From positions 1 to 58,572 of the forward strand of contig NZ_VHKL01000018.1 of assembly GCF_007474605.1 (NCBI RefSeq): DNA of 58,572 bases, given 5' to 3'. The notes under the pieces were generated by a model, which made no database searches, was not told the origin of the DNA, and was given only the letters and a program-made list of their open reading frames with translations. The position numbers and the translations under genes are program-made. Below are positions 45,699-52,776 of this stretch, piece after piece (within the stretch, counting starts at the first letter, position 1; each line of letters begins with the position of its first letter). This stretch comes from Rhodoligotrophos appendicifer (lineage in GTDB: Bacteria > Pseudomonadota > Alphaproteobacteria > Rhizobiales > Im1).

Positions 45699-46324
45699 GG
45701 GTAAAGCCGGCTCTTGGTCCAGGGGCCATCGAGGCTTTCGCGCTCGAAGCGGATGCGCTCATGCAGGCGGAAGGGGCGATCCTGCCAGAACTCGAAGGAT
45801 ATGGGCATGATGCGATAGCCGGACCAGTAGGGGGGACGCGGAACATCGCCCAAAGCATAGCGCGCGGCATATTTGGCGACGGCCTTCTCCAAGGCGAAGC
45901 GGCTCTCCAGCGGGCGCGACTGCTGGGACGCCCAGGCGCCGATGCGACTGTCGCGAGGCCGGCTGGCGTAATAGGCATCGGCCTCGGCGTCGGTGACGCG
46001 ACCGACGCTGCCGCGAATGCGGATCTGCCGGCGCAGGGACTTCCAGTGAAAGCAAAGAGCCGCCTTGCCGCTGGCCTCGAGCTCGCGTCCCTTCTGGCTC
46101 TCGGTGTTGGTGTAGAACACGAAACCCTTCTCATCCACGCCCTTCAGGAGAACGACGCGGACATGAGGCATGCCGGAGGCGTCAACGGTTGCCAGACTCA
46201 TGGCATTGGGATCGTTGGGCTCTGAGGCGGTGGCCTCCTGCATCCAGGCGTCGAACAGCGCGAAGGGTTCGTCGCGCTCGGTGAAATCCGCAGACGAGCC
46301 GGATTGAATGGCATCCATCGACAT
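45695..46324 (-). CDS. pdxH: Pyridoxamine 5'-phosphate oxidase
   Basis: The 209-residue FMN enzyme oxidises pyridoxine/pyridoxamine 5'-phosphate to pyridoxal 5'-phosphate. Signatures are [20 protein letters not shown] (about 42-61), [20 protein letters not shown] and the C-terminal [20 protein letters not shown]. Three start codons (GTG 46327, ATG 46324, ATG 46315) lie close together; ATG 46324 was chosen. Confidence 0.95.
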   Translation of the reverse strand: MSMDAIQSGSSADFTERDEPFALFDAWMQEATASEPNDPNAMSLATVDASGMPHVRVVLLKGVDEKGFVFYTNTESQKGRELEASGKAALCFHWKSLRRQIRIRGSVGRVTDAEADAYYASRPRDSRIGAWASQQSRPLESRFALEKAVAKYAARYALGDVPRPPYWSGYRIMPISFEFWQDRPFRLHERIRFERESLDGPWTKSRLYP

Positions 46325-46476
46325 CACAGTTTCTTTCGTCCTGAGCGCGGCGGGACCCCGTGCCCTTTAGCCTCGGCTGCAGCCATAGTCTTGGCGCATT
46401 TCCATCGGAACACGGTGGCAGAAGCGTGCCGCAGCCATGAGGAGGATGGGGCATTTCATTAAACGAGGGGACTAGC

Positions 46477-46950
46477 ATGATCAAGCAGACCATAGCGGCC
46501 GGCGCCATCGCCGCTTCGCTGGCGCTCGCCGGCTGCGCGGGGCCCAACCCCTATCAACCCGCGGCCTGGGGCGGCAACCAGGCCGGTGGAACCGTGGTCG
46601 GGGGCGTCGCAGGCGGACTGCTCGGCGCCGCCGTGGGCGGCACAGGGGCGACGGTGGTCGGGGCCACGCTGGGCGCGGTGCTGGGGAACCAGATCGGCTA
46701 TTCCATGGATGCACAGGCGCAACAGAGGGCCTATTACGCCGCCGAATCAGCCTTCGATTCTGGGCAACCGGTGCAGTGGCGGGACCCGCGCGGCACCTAT
46801 TACGGCGAGGTGGTGCCGTATGACCCCTATTATCGCGGACCGGAGATGTGCCGGGATTTCCTGCATACGATGTTCGTGAACGGACGGCGGGAAGTGGTGC
46901 GGGGCACGGCGTGCGAGATGGCGGACGGCTCCTGGCGGGTCGTGGGCTAG
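46477..46950 (+). CDS. Glycine-zipper lipoprotein (17-kDa surface antigen-like)
   Basis: This 157-residue protein has a lipoprotein signal with lipobox LAGC (Cys20), a glycine-zipper 2TM-type segment (GGTVVGGVAGGLLGAAVGGT, about 37-56, then VVGATLGAVLGNQIGYSMDA), and a C-terminal domain with WRDPRGTYYGEVVPYDPYY and two Cys (MCRDF and GTACEM). This matches the rickettsial 17-kDa antigen/RT0821-like outer-membrane family. GAGGGG lies before ATG 46477. It is divergent from pdxH. Confidence 0.85.
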   Translation: MIKQTIAAGAIAASLALAGCAGPNPYQPAAWGGNQAGGTVVGGVAGGLLGAAVGGTGATVVGATLGAVLGNQIGYSMDAQAQQRAYYAAESAFDSGQPVQWRDPRGTYYGEVVPYDPYYRGPEMCRDFLHTMFVNGRREVVRGTACEMADGSWRVVG

Positions 46951-47023
46951 GGGACTTTCGGGACGGCGCTTCCGGCTTGAGGATGAGGGACCCCGCGCGT
47001 GGGTCTTCCCCTGCCGCCCCCGT

Positions 47024-47130
47024 CACCCATCCGCGTGCCACGGCCGACCTCTCCCGCGAGGGGAGAGGAGCAAGACGGCTGCTCAGGATGACGGTAGGTG
47101 CTCGGCTCTGCGCTTCGCTTGGGCCGGGAT
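47024..47130. repeat. Intergenic repeats between lipoprotein and fabI
   Basis: A copy of the third family lies at 47024-47068 (CACCCATCCGCG...CTCCCGCGAGGGGAGAGG). A degenerate CTGCGCTTCGCTTGGGCCGGGATGA unit follows at about 47106-47130. Confidence 0.65.
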
Positions 47131-47227
47131 GATGAGTGGAAGCGCTACAGCGGGGCGGAAATAAAGCCGTGGACCGGGTAGGCCTTTTGTGTAGGATGCG
47201 CCGGGTTTTCGAGGGATCGAGGATAGA

Positions 47228-48040
47228 ATGACCGAGCCACAAGCGCTCATGGCCGGAAAACGCGGCCTGATCATGGGAGTGGCGAATAACCGCTCGATCG
47301 CCTGGGGCATCGCCCGGGCCTGCGCCAGCCATGGCGCGGAGCTCGCCTTTTCCTATCAGGGCGAGGCGATCAAGAAGCGCGTCGAGCCCCTGGCGGCGCA
47401 GCTCGGATCGGAACTGGTACTGCCCTGCGACGTGACCGATGGGGCCTCGCTGGACGCGCTGTTCGCGGCGGTCGACGCGAAATGGGGCGGGCTCGACTTC
47501 GTGGTGCACTGCATCGCGTTTTCCGACAAGGACGAGCTCACCGGACGCTATGTCGACACCAGCCTGGACAATTTCACCAAGACGCTGAACATCTCCTGCT
47601 ATTCGTTCACGGCCGTGGCGCAACGGGCCGAGAAGCTGATGAAAAACGGCGGCTCGATGCTCACGCTCACCTATTTCGGCGCCGAGAAGTGGATGCCGCA
47701 TTACAACGTCATGGGCGTCGCCAAGGCCGCGTTGGAGGCCAGCGTGCGGTATATGGCGGCCGATCTCGGCCCGCAGAACATCCGGGTCAACGCCGTCTCG
47801 GCCGGGCCGATCAAGACGCTGGCCGCGTCGGGCATCGGGGATTTCCGCTATATTCTTAAATGGAACGAATATAATTCGCCGTTGCGGCGGACGGTGACCA
47901 TCGAAGAGGTCGGAAACTCGGCCCTGTTCCTGCTCTCCGATCTCGGCAGCGCGGTGACGGGGGAGATCCTGCATGTGGATGCGGGCTATCATATCGTGGG
48001 CATGAAGAACCCCGATGCCCCGGATATCTCGGTGGTCTGA
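47228..48040 (+). CDS. fabI: Enoyl-[acyl-carrier-protein] reductase (FabI)
   Basis: This 270-residue NADH-dependent SDR-type reductase performs the last step of fatty-acid elongation. It has MGVANNRSIAWGIARA (16-31) and the FabI triad Tyr149/Tyr159-x6-Lys166 in LTYFGAEKWMPHYNVMGVAK. The C-terminal GEILHVDAGYHIVGM is typical. fabI near pdxH is a common alphaproteobacterial arrangement. It is followed within 56 bp by the six-gene cluster on the same strand. Confidence 0.95.
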   Translation: MTEPQALMAGKRGLIMGVANNRSIAWGIARACASHGAELAFSYQGEAIKKRVEPLAAQLGSELVLPCDVTDGASLDALFAAVDAKWGGLDFVVHCIAFSDKDELTGRYVDTSLDNFTKTLNISCYSFTAVAQRAEKLMKNGGSMLTLTYFGAEKWMPHYNVMGVAKAALEASVRYMAADLGPQNIRVNAVSAGPIKTLAASGIGDFRYILKWNEYNSPLRRTVTIEEVGNSALFLLSDLGSAVTGEILHVDAGYHIVGMKNPDAPDISVV

Positions 48041-48062
48041 CGGCGTTAAGGATTTCTAAAGC

Positions 48063-48076
48063 CTCTCGGGCGAGAG
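48063..48076 (+). terminator. Small hairpin after fabI
   Basis: CTCTCG-GG-CGAGAG forms a short perfect 6-bp inverted repeat 22 bp after the fabI stop. Its 2-nt loop is tighter than usual and no T-tract follows, so it is a weak terminator at best. It separates fabI from the palindromic box at 48081. Confidence 0.35.
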
Positions 48077-48080
48077 TACG

Positions 48081-48095
48081 GCAACTTAAAGTTGC
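48081..48095. promoter_or_regulatory. 15-bp perfect palindrome abutting the first gene of the cluster
   Basis: GCAACTTAAAGTTGC is a perfect palindrome around its central base and is directly followed by the ATG at 48096. A near-copy, GCAACTTAAGATTGC, is found before the fifth gene at 49991, and the match continues into CAT. A TTAA-N7-TAAA sequence (48046-48060) lies just upstream. A shared regulator site is inferred. Confidence 0.55.
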
Positions 48096-48632
48096 ATGAG
48101 TCGCCCAATGCCCACTCCCGCTCGCTCCGCCTCGTCCCATTCGCTCTCTCCTCATGACTGGTCGTATAGGGTCCTCGGCAGCTACCAAAGATCGGATGGA
48201 CATCCCCTCATTCCGACGCCGGATCCGAGCCCTCCCGCGCGCTTTTTCGCGCCATTGGACGCCCCGGAGACGATCCCCAGCTTTCACTTCCTCGGGCCGG
48301 GAGAGTATCTCGATCTGCCGGGGGCGCAGCGGTCGCCCCTGCGGCCTGGGGATTTCGACATCGGCCGGGACCTTTCGGTCAGTTCCTCCCTCGACAGTGT
48401 CAGTGGGTCGTCAGGAAGCTTCCATTTTCCCTGGGGGAAGCTCGCCCTCGGGGGCGGCGCGACGGCGCTGGCCTTGGCGGGCGCGGGTGGTGCAGCCTAT
48501 TTCCTGACCCACGAGCCGGGAACTTCAGGCAGCTCCCTCGAGACCGGCGCTCCAGACAGTCCCGAGGAGCCCAGCGCGCCGGAGTTGGCTTCCCTCGGCG
48601 ACGGCGGAAGCCTTGCCTGGATGACGGCGTAA
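48096..48632 (+). CDS. W-tail membrane protein A (unknown family)
   Basis: This 178-residue protein belongs to no family I recognise. Residues 1-110 are Ser/Pro-rich and probably flexible (PLIPTPDPSPPARFF, LDLPGAQRSPLRPGD). A Phe/Trp-containing juxtamembrane segment (FHFPWGK, 109-115) leads into one Gly/Ala-rich helix (about 116-137, LALGGGATALALAGAGGAAY). The last 41 residues are acidic and Pro-rich and end SLAWMTA with Trp175. There is no signal peptide; the charge pattern predicts N-terminus inside and tail outside. The start is uncertain: the palindrome touches ATG 48096, and ATG 48108 is an alternative. Gene B follows after 3 bp. Confidence 0.7.
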   Translation: MSRPMPTPARSASSHSLSPHDWSYRVLGSYQRSDGHPLIPTPDPSPPARFFAPLDAPETIPSFHFLGPGEYLDLPGAQRSPLRPGDFDIGRDLSVSSSLDSVSGSSGSFHFPWGKLALGGGATALALAGAGGAAYFLTHEPGTSGSSLETGAPDSPEEPSAPELASLGDGGSLAWMTA

Positions 48633-48635
48633 GCC

Positions 48636-49058
48636 ATGGGACTGACGCTCACCGCCTCGCGTCTCAACCTCGCTGAGCAACGCGGCTCTTGGGAGGGTCC
48701 TGGGGCTCACGAATCGCTGCACCCGGTGAGCCGACCCTGGCCCGTGGATGTACGGTTTCTGGAGCTTGACGATGGACCGCTGCGGGGGTTCCAGCGGCCG
48801 GTCAACGCCGTGGACGGATCAGGCTCTCCCAAAGCATGGTGGCTCGGCGGCGGCCTGGGGCTCGTCGCCGGCCTCGCCGCGGGCGTCGGCGGCACACTCG
48901 GAATCGGTGCGCTGATGCAGCGCGCCGAACCCAGAAAGACAGACGACTGGACCACAAGCAGTTTCACCGAGGCGTCTTGGGCGGACCATGGCGCGGAGAC
49001 CGGCGTCCCGGGCGTTCCGACAGGGAACGCCGGAGACATGGCCTGGATCGACAGGTGA
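48636..49058 (+). CDS. W-tail membrane protein B (unknown family)
   Basis: The 140-residue protein has an N-terminal 65 residues with no recognisable motif, then KAWW (66-69), one Gly-rich helix (about 70-94, LGGGLGLVAGLAAGVGGTLG) with GxxxG spacing, and a 47-residue tail with Trp105, Trp115 and Trp137 ending GDMAWIDR. The layout matches gene A and the four following genes. It starts 3 bp after the stop of A, so the two are co-transcribed and probably translationally coupled. Confidence 0.7.
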   Translation: MGLTLTASRLNLAEQRGSWEGPGAHESLHPVSRPWPVDVRFLELDDGPLRGFQRPVNAVDGSGSPKAWWLGGGLGLVAGLAAGVGGTLGIGALMQRAEPRKTDDWTTSSFTEASWADHGAETGVPGVPTGNAGDMAWIDR

Positions 49059-49169
49059 TCCGATGAGCAGCAGGAGACGACCATTCCCAGCAATCCGTTC
49101 TACAGGGCCACTCTTCCCACGCGGGCTCCGAGGATTCCGCCGCTCAACGAGGTCTATGAGAGCCGGGAT

Positions 49170-49400
49170 TTGTATGTCCAGCATCCGTCACTTTGGGGAG
49201 AGCCGCCGGACCTCGCCGGCTTGCCTCGCGCGCAATCCTGGGCGGTGCCGCTTGCGGTCGCCGGTGTCGGAGCCGTTGCCGCGTCCGCGATCGGCCTGGG
49301 GATCTGGGCCGCCGGGCGCAGCCAGCCCCCACCGGAAAGCCCGCCCTGGCCCATCGAGGAAGGGGCGGCATGGCCGCAAGACGCCGATTGGATCGTCTGA
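49170..49400 (+). CDS. W-tail membrane protein C, start uncertain
   Basis: From TTG 49170 this is a 76-residue protein with QSWAVP (22-27), one helix (about 25-48, PLAVAGVGAVAASAIGLGIW) and a 28-residue acidic tail with Trp60, Trp68 and Trp74, ending DADWIV. The frame is open from the stop of gene B, and the upstream residues look coding, but there is no ATG, GTG or TTG between 49059 and 49169. AGGAG at 49072-49076 sits 6 bases before an in-frame ATT at 49083, which would give 105 residues. So either a rare ATT start, a frameshift from ATG 49063, or the short TTG form is used. Confidence 0.6.
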   Translation: MYVQHPSLWGEPPDLAGLPRAQSWAVPLAVAGVGAVAASAIGLGIWAAGRSQPPPESPPWPIEEGAAWPQDADWIV

Positions 49401-49454
49401 CGCGGCAGAAAACAGCGTGTTTTGTCCACAGCAAGGTGCTCAGGGAGAGCCATC

Positions 49455-49970
49455 ATGACCAACCAGACCGTCCCCCCCATTGCCATTCGTCCGGGAGCCG
49501 TCACGGCGGGAGAACTCGCGCCCATGCTGACAGATGCCTATCAGGCGGGCTTCAATCACGGCACCCGAGGGCTGACACCCTCCTTCGGGGTCACGGGGGC
49601 GGAGCTGCGGGTCGGCAACGCGTATCACCTGGCCCTGGACAGGGCTATGAACGATGGCGACGCGCCGGTGACGGCGGTGCGCCATTTCGGGGCGGGCTAT
49701 ATGGCCGGCCTCACGGATATGGAGCGCTTTGAGCCCCAGCTGCCATCCGCCGGCGAGGACCAAGTCCCCTTGCTGCCGGAAAAGAGTTCGTCCTGGTCGC
49801 CGCTTTCGATCGCAGCGGTGGGGGCCGCGGCGGGAAGCGCCGCCACGCTTGCCGTGGGCGGCGGCGTGGTCGCGGCGGTCCTGAGCGGCCAGGCGAATGA
49901 GGGTGCGAGCCCCGATGCCTCGTCTGAGGGGCCCTGGAGTCCCGAACCGCAGACGCAGGCATGGTGGTGA
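49455..49970 (+). CDS. W-tail membrane protein D (unknown family)
   Basis: This 171-residue protein has the most protein-like N-terminal part of the cluster: residues 20-90 look like a small helical domain (LAPMLTDAYQAGFNHG, VGNAYHLALDRAMNDG, AVRHFGAGYMAGLTD). Then come SSWSPLS (112-118), one Gly/Ala-rich helix (about 117-143), SGQ (144-146) and a 25-residue acidic tail ending TQAWW (Trp170-Trp171). GGGAGAG lies before ATG 49455. It is separated from gene C by 54 bp. Confidence 0.75.
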   Translation: MTNQTVPPIAIRPGAVTAGELAPMLTDAYQAGFNHGTRGLTPSFGVTGAELRVGNAYHLALDRAMNDGDAPVTAVRHFGAGYMAGLTDMERFEPQLPSAGEDQVPLLPEKSSSWSPLSIAAVGAAAGSAATLAVGGGVVAAVLSGQANEGASPDASSEGPWSPEPQTQAWW

Positions 49971-49990
49971 AAGACATCAAACAAGAGTTT

Positions 49991-50030
49991 GCAACTTAAG
50001 ATTGCATTAACGCATATGTTGGGATATAGG
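49991..50030 (+). promoter_or_regulatory. Composite promoter before gene E: palindrome-like box, CtrA-type site, sigma-70-like hexamers
   Basis: GCAACTTAAGATTGC (49991-50005) differs from the box at 48081 at two bases. TTAA-N7-TTAAC (49996-50011) is a perfect CtrA full site. TTGCAT (50002-50007) and TATAGG (50025-50030) are separated by 17 bp, as in a -35/-10 pair; the CtrA site overlaps the -35, where CtrA typically acts. The predicted transcript starts just ahead of ATG 50064. Confidence 0.55.
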
Positions 50031-50063
50031 GGGGCCATTGTTCATCCCTTTAGCGAGTTCTTC

Positions 50064-50276
50064 ATGGCCAAAACGACAGCGTCATCATCCAGCTCTCATT
50101 CCTTTGTCACGCCGCTCATCGGCGTCGGCGGCGTCGCGGTGGGAACCCTCCTCGGCTTCGGCATCGGAGCCCTTGCATTCAGCGGACAGCGGAGCACGCC
50201 GCCCGATCCCAATGCCGGCCTGATCAGCCATGCTGATTCCGCAGCCGGCGCCTGGCACGATTCCTATTTTCAGTGA
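50064..50276 (+). CDS. W-tail membrane protein E, minimal form (unknown family)
   Basis: At 70 residues this is the shortest member and shows what is common: a Ser-rich leader (1-13), HSFVTP (12-17), one Gly-rich helix (about 17-39, PLIGVGGVAVGTLLGFGIGA), SGQ (40-42) and a 28-residue tail ending GAWHDSYFQ (Trp64). ATG 50064 fits the promoter at 49991-50030; ATG 50016 lies inside the promoter and is less likely. Essentially the entire protein is the shared anchor module. Confidence 0.7.
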   Translation: MAKTTASSSSSHSFVTPLIGVGGVAVGTLLGFGIGALAFSGQRSTPPDPNAGLISHADSAAGAWHDSYFQ

Positions 50277-50285
50277 CGGCGCACA

Positions 50286-50318
50286 CTCGATCTCCCAACG
50301 GGGTTTTGGGGGATCGAG
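50286..50318 (+). terminator. 11-bp hairpin between genes E and F
   Basis: CTCGATCTCCC (50286-50296) pairs with GGGGGATCGAG (50308-50318) with one G-U pair, around an 11-nt loop. It starts 10 bp after the stop of gene E. No T-tract follows, so it may terminate, attenuate or protect the transcript. Confidence 0.5.
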
Positions 50319-50457
50319 GGCTTCGATCCGCGTGGTGGCCAGGCTGGCCCGCCGTCGCGACGACACTGCGCTCCCGCCGAAGTCTCGGTGGCGGCAGCGA
50401 GAGACCCTCACATTTCGAGCGATTGCTTCCAAACCATTTTGACGGGGAAATTATTCC

Positions 50458-50892
50458 ATGACTCCACCACCCTCGCGCGTACCCACACCCCCACCCCCAC
50501 TGATCCCGACCGGATCACAAGACATCCTTCATCCGGTCGGTCCGGGTCCAGTGGCGTTTCGTCCCGCGCCTCCTCCTCCTCCTCCTCTTCCTCTTTCTGA
50601 CGCGTCGCATGCCGCCGTACCGGCCGATCTCGGGGCAAGTCCCGGCGGACGACACGTCCCCATCGCAGATGCCACTCCTACAACCGTCCATGACGGGGGG
50701 ACAGCATCCTGGAAGTGGGGGCTCGCCGGGGTCGCCGTGGGAAGCCTACTCGGTGCGGGGGTGGCCGTTCCCGCCACACTGGCGCTGACCGGGCAGTTCG
50801 ACCGTCATGGGGAGAGTGCTCCCGCACCCGATCCGATCACCGGATCGGACGGCTGGCTGGGAAAGGATTCCTCAGCGGTCTGGACAGCCTAG
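50458..50892 (+). CDS. W-tail membrane protein F, Pro-rich (unknown family)
   Basis: The 144-residue protein has a Pro-rich N terminus (VPTPPPPLIPTG; residues 38-43 are six Pro, encoded by six CCT triplets at 50569-50586). It continues with ASWKWG (83-88), one Gly/Val-rich helix (about 88-111), TGQ (111-113) and a 31-residue tail ending SAVWTA (Trp142). The GQ just after the helix is shared with D and E. GGGG lies before ATG 50458. It is the last of the six; the next gene is an unrelated acyl-CoA ligase. Confidence 0.7.
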   Translation: MTPPPSRVPTPPPPLIPTGSQDILHPVGPGPVAFRPAPPPPPPLPLSDASHAAVPADLGASPGGRHVPIADATPTTVHDGGTASWKWGLAGVAVGSLLGAGVAVPATLALTGQFDRHGESAPAPDPITGSDGWLGKDSSAVWTA

Positions 50893-50978
50893 CTCACCAT
50901 TGAGCCTCGACCTCAGGATCGCTAAAGTCCTCCGCAGAAATTCGGCGCCCGCGGGCGCTCCTTGGAGGATTATGCCTT

Positions 50979-52625
50979 ATGTTGGGGCTCATGCAGGATT
51001 GGCCATTGCTGATCCACACGATCATGGATCACGCCAGCCGCTATCACGGTACCCAAGAGATCGTATCGCGGACGGTGGAAGGGCCAGTCCATCGCTATAC
51101 CTATGCCGATTGCGCGAAGCGGGCGCGGGCCCTCGCCGATGCCGTGAACACAAAGCTCGGCATCGGCGCAGGCGACATCGTCGCGACCATGGCCTGGAAC
51201 GGGTATCGCCACCTGGAGATCTGGTACGGGCTGATGGGGCTCGGGGCTGTGGTGCATACGCTCAACCCGAGGCTCTTCGCCGACCAGCTCGACTACATCG
51301 TGAACCACGCCGAGGACAAATACATCTTCCTCGAGCTCTCCTTCATCGCCCAGATGGAGGCCCTGCAGGACAAGCTGCCGACGGTCAAAGGCTTCATCAT
51401 CATGACCGATCGGGCACACATGCCCGAAACCAGTTTGCGCAATCCCATCTGCTACGAGGAGCTGATCGCTGCGGGCGACAACACCTTCGCCTGGCCGAAG
51501 CTCGACGAGCAGCAGGCCTGCGGCATCTGCTATACGTCCGGCACCACCGGCAATCCCAAAGGCGTCGTCTATTCCCAGCGGAGCCATGTGCTGCATGCCA
51601 TGGCGATCTGCGCCGGGGACGCGCTGGCGCTGAAATCGACCGACGTGGTCATGCCCGTGGTGCCGATGTTCCATGCCAATGCCTGGTCGCTCGCATTCTC
51701 GGTGCCCATGGCGGGTGCGAAGATGGTGATGCCTGGGGCGAAGATGGACGGGGCCTCGATCTATGAGCTTCTGGACCAGGAGAAGGTGACCGTCACCGCC
51801 GGCGTTCCCACGGTGTGGCTGATGCTGCTGCATCATCTTGAGAAGCATCCCGAGCTCAAGCTCGACCATCTGGAACGGGCGCTGATCGGCGGCTCGGCCT
51901 GCCCGGAGGCGATGATGGCGGCCTTCGAAAAGAAATACGACACCAAGGTCGTGCATGCCTGGGGCATGACCGAGATGAGTCCCATCGGCTCGATCGGCAA
52001 TCGTTCGGGGGCGACCGCCGATCTCGATGCGGAGGCGTGGTGGCCCCTGCAGCTGAAGCAGGGCCGGCCGCCCTTTACGGTCGAGATGGAAATCACGGAC
52101 GATCAGGGGCAGGTGCTGCCCAATGACGGCAAGACCTTTGGCCATCTGGTGGTGCGGGGAGCGGCGACGGCGCGGGAATATTACAAGGGCGAGGGCGGCA
52201 AGATCCTCGACGACAAAGGCTATTTCGACACCGGCGACGTGGCGACGATCGACGCGTATGGCTTCATGCAGATCACCGACCGGGCCAAGGACGTGATCAA
52301 GTCGGGCGGCGAATGGATCTCCTCCATCGACCTGGAGAATGCCGCCGTCGGGCATCCGGCGGTGGCGGAGGCTGCCGTGATCGGCATCACGCACCCCAAA
52401 TGGGACGAGCGGCCCTTGCTGGTGCTGGTGAAGAAGCCGGGAGCGGAGGTCAGCAAAGAGGAGGTGCTGGGCTTCCTCAAGGACAAGGTGGTCAAATGGT
52501 GGCTGCCGGATGACGTGGTGTTCGTGGAGGAAATCCCGCATACGGCCACGGGAAAGATCTCGAAGCTGACGCTGCGGCAACAATTTGCCGGCTACGTGCT
52601 GCCGGGGGCGGAGGCGGCGGAGTAG
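50979..52625 (+). CDS. Acyl-CoA ligase, DmdB/medium-chain type
   Basis: This 548-residue ANL enzyme has P-loop [20 protein letters not shown] (about 182-201), [15 protein letters not shown] (about 325-339), the hinge [20 protein letters not shown] and the catalytic Lys in [14 protein letters not shown]. It follows the branch that includes 3-methylmercaptopropionyl-CoA ligase (DmdB) and medium/long-chain fatty-acid ligases. GGAGG lies 10 bases before ATG 50979. It appears monocistronic between the six-gene cluster and repeats. Confidence 0.9.
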   Translation: MLGLMQDWPLLIHTIMDHASRYHGTQEIVSRTVEGPVHRYTYADCAKRARALADAVNTKLGIGAGDIVATMAWNGYRHLEIWYGLMGLGAVVHTLNPRLFADQLDYIVNHAEDKYIFLELSFIAQMEALQDKLPTVKGFIIMTDRAHMPETSLRNPICYEELIAAGDNTFAWPKLDEQQACGICYTSGTTGNPKGVVYSQRSHVLHAMAICAGDALALKSTDVVMPVVPMFHANAWSLAFSVPMAGAKMVMPGAKMDGASIYELLDQEKVTVTAGVPTVWLMLLHHLEKHPELKLDHLERALIGGSACPEAMMAAFEKKYDTKVVHAWGMTEMSPIGSIGNRSGATADLDAEAWWPLQLKQGRPPFTVEMEITDDQGQVLPNDGKTFGHLVVRGAATAREYYKGEGGKILDDKGYFDTGDVATIDAYGFMQITDRAKDVIKSGGEWISSIDLENAAVGHPAVAEAAVIGITHPKWDERPLLVLVKKPGAEVSKEEVLGFLKDKVVKWWLPDDVVFVEEIPHTATGKISKLTLRQQFAGYVLPGAEAAE

Positions 52626-52675
52626 GGGGCGCAGGACGGTTCTTGGCGCGCTGTGGGGGAGGAGCGCCTCCCGCA

Positions 52676-52770
52676 TGAGGTCCCGGCTCTCCGCTTTGCT
52701 GCGGCCGGGATGACGGATCGAAAATTGCACGGGGTCCCGGATCTGCGCTGCGCTCCGTCCGGGATGACGG
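52676..52770. repeat. Two intergenic repeats after the acyl-CoA ligase
   Basis: Two GTCCCGG...CCGGGATGAC units are seen (about 52679-52716 and 52733-52770). No other signal stands out between 52626 and 52776. Confidence 0.75.
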
Positions 52771-52776
52771 GTTGGG

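Noticed and set aside
46477-46950. Glycine-zipper lipoprotein as a seventh member of the W-tail set
   Set aside because: It has a lipobox, a double glycine zipper near its N terminus and a C-terminal domain, so the order of parts differs; it fits the 17-kDa antigen family.
48988-49458. Rightward frame containing ATG 49063 in the W-tail cluster
   Set aside because: It encodes an Arg/Ser/Pro-rich string without the cluster's helix or tail; the other frame at 49170-49400 has them. ATG 49063 is kept only as a possible frameshift entry.
48096-50892. Prophage or PEP-CTERM/sortase-type substrate cluster
   Set aside because: No phage structural or integrase genes and no att-like repeats. The proteins lack N-terminal signals, and their tails after the helix are long and mostly acidic instead of short and basic.
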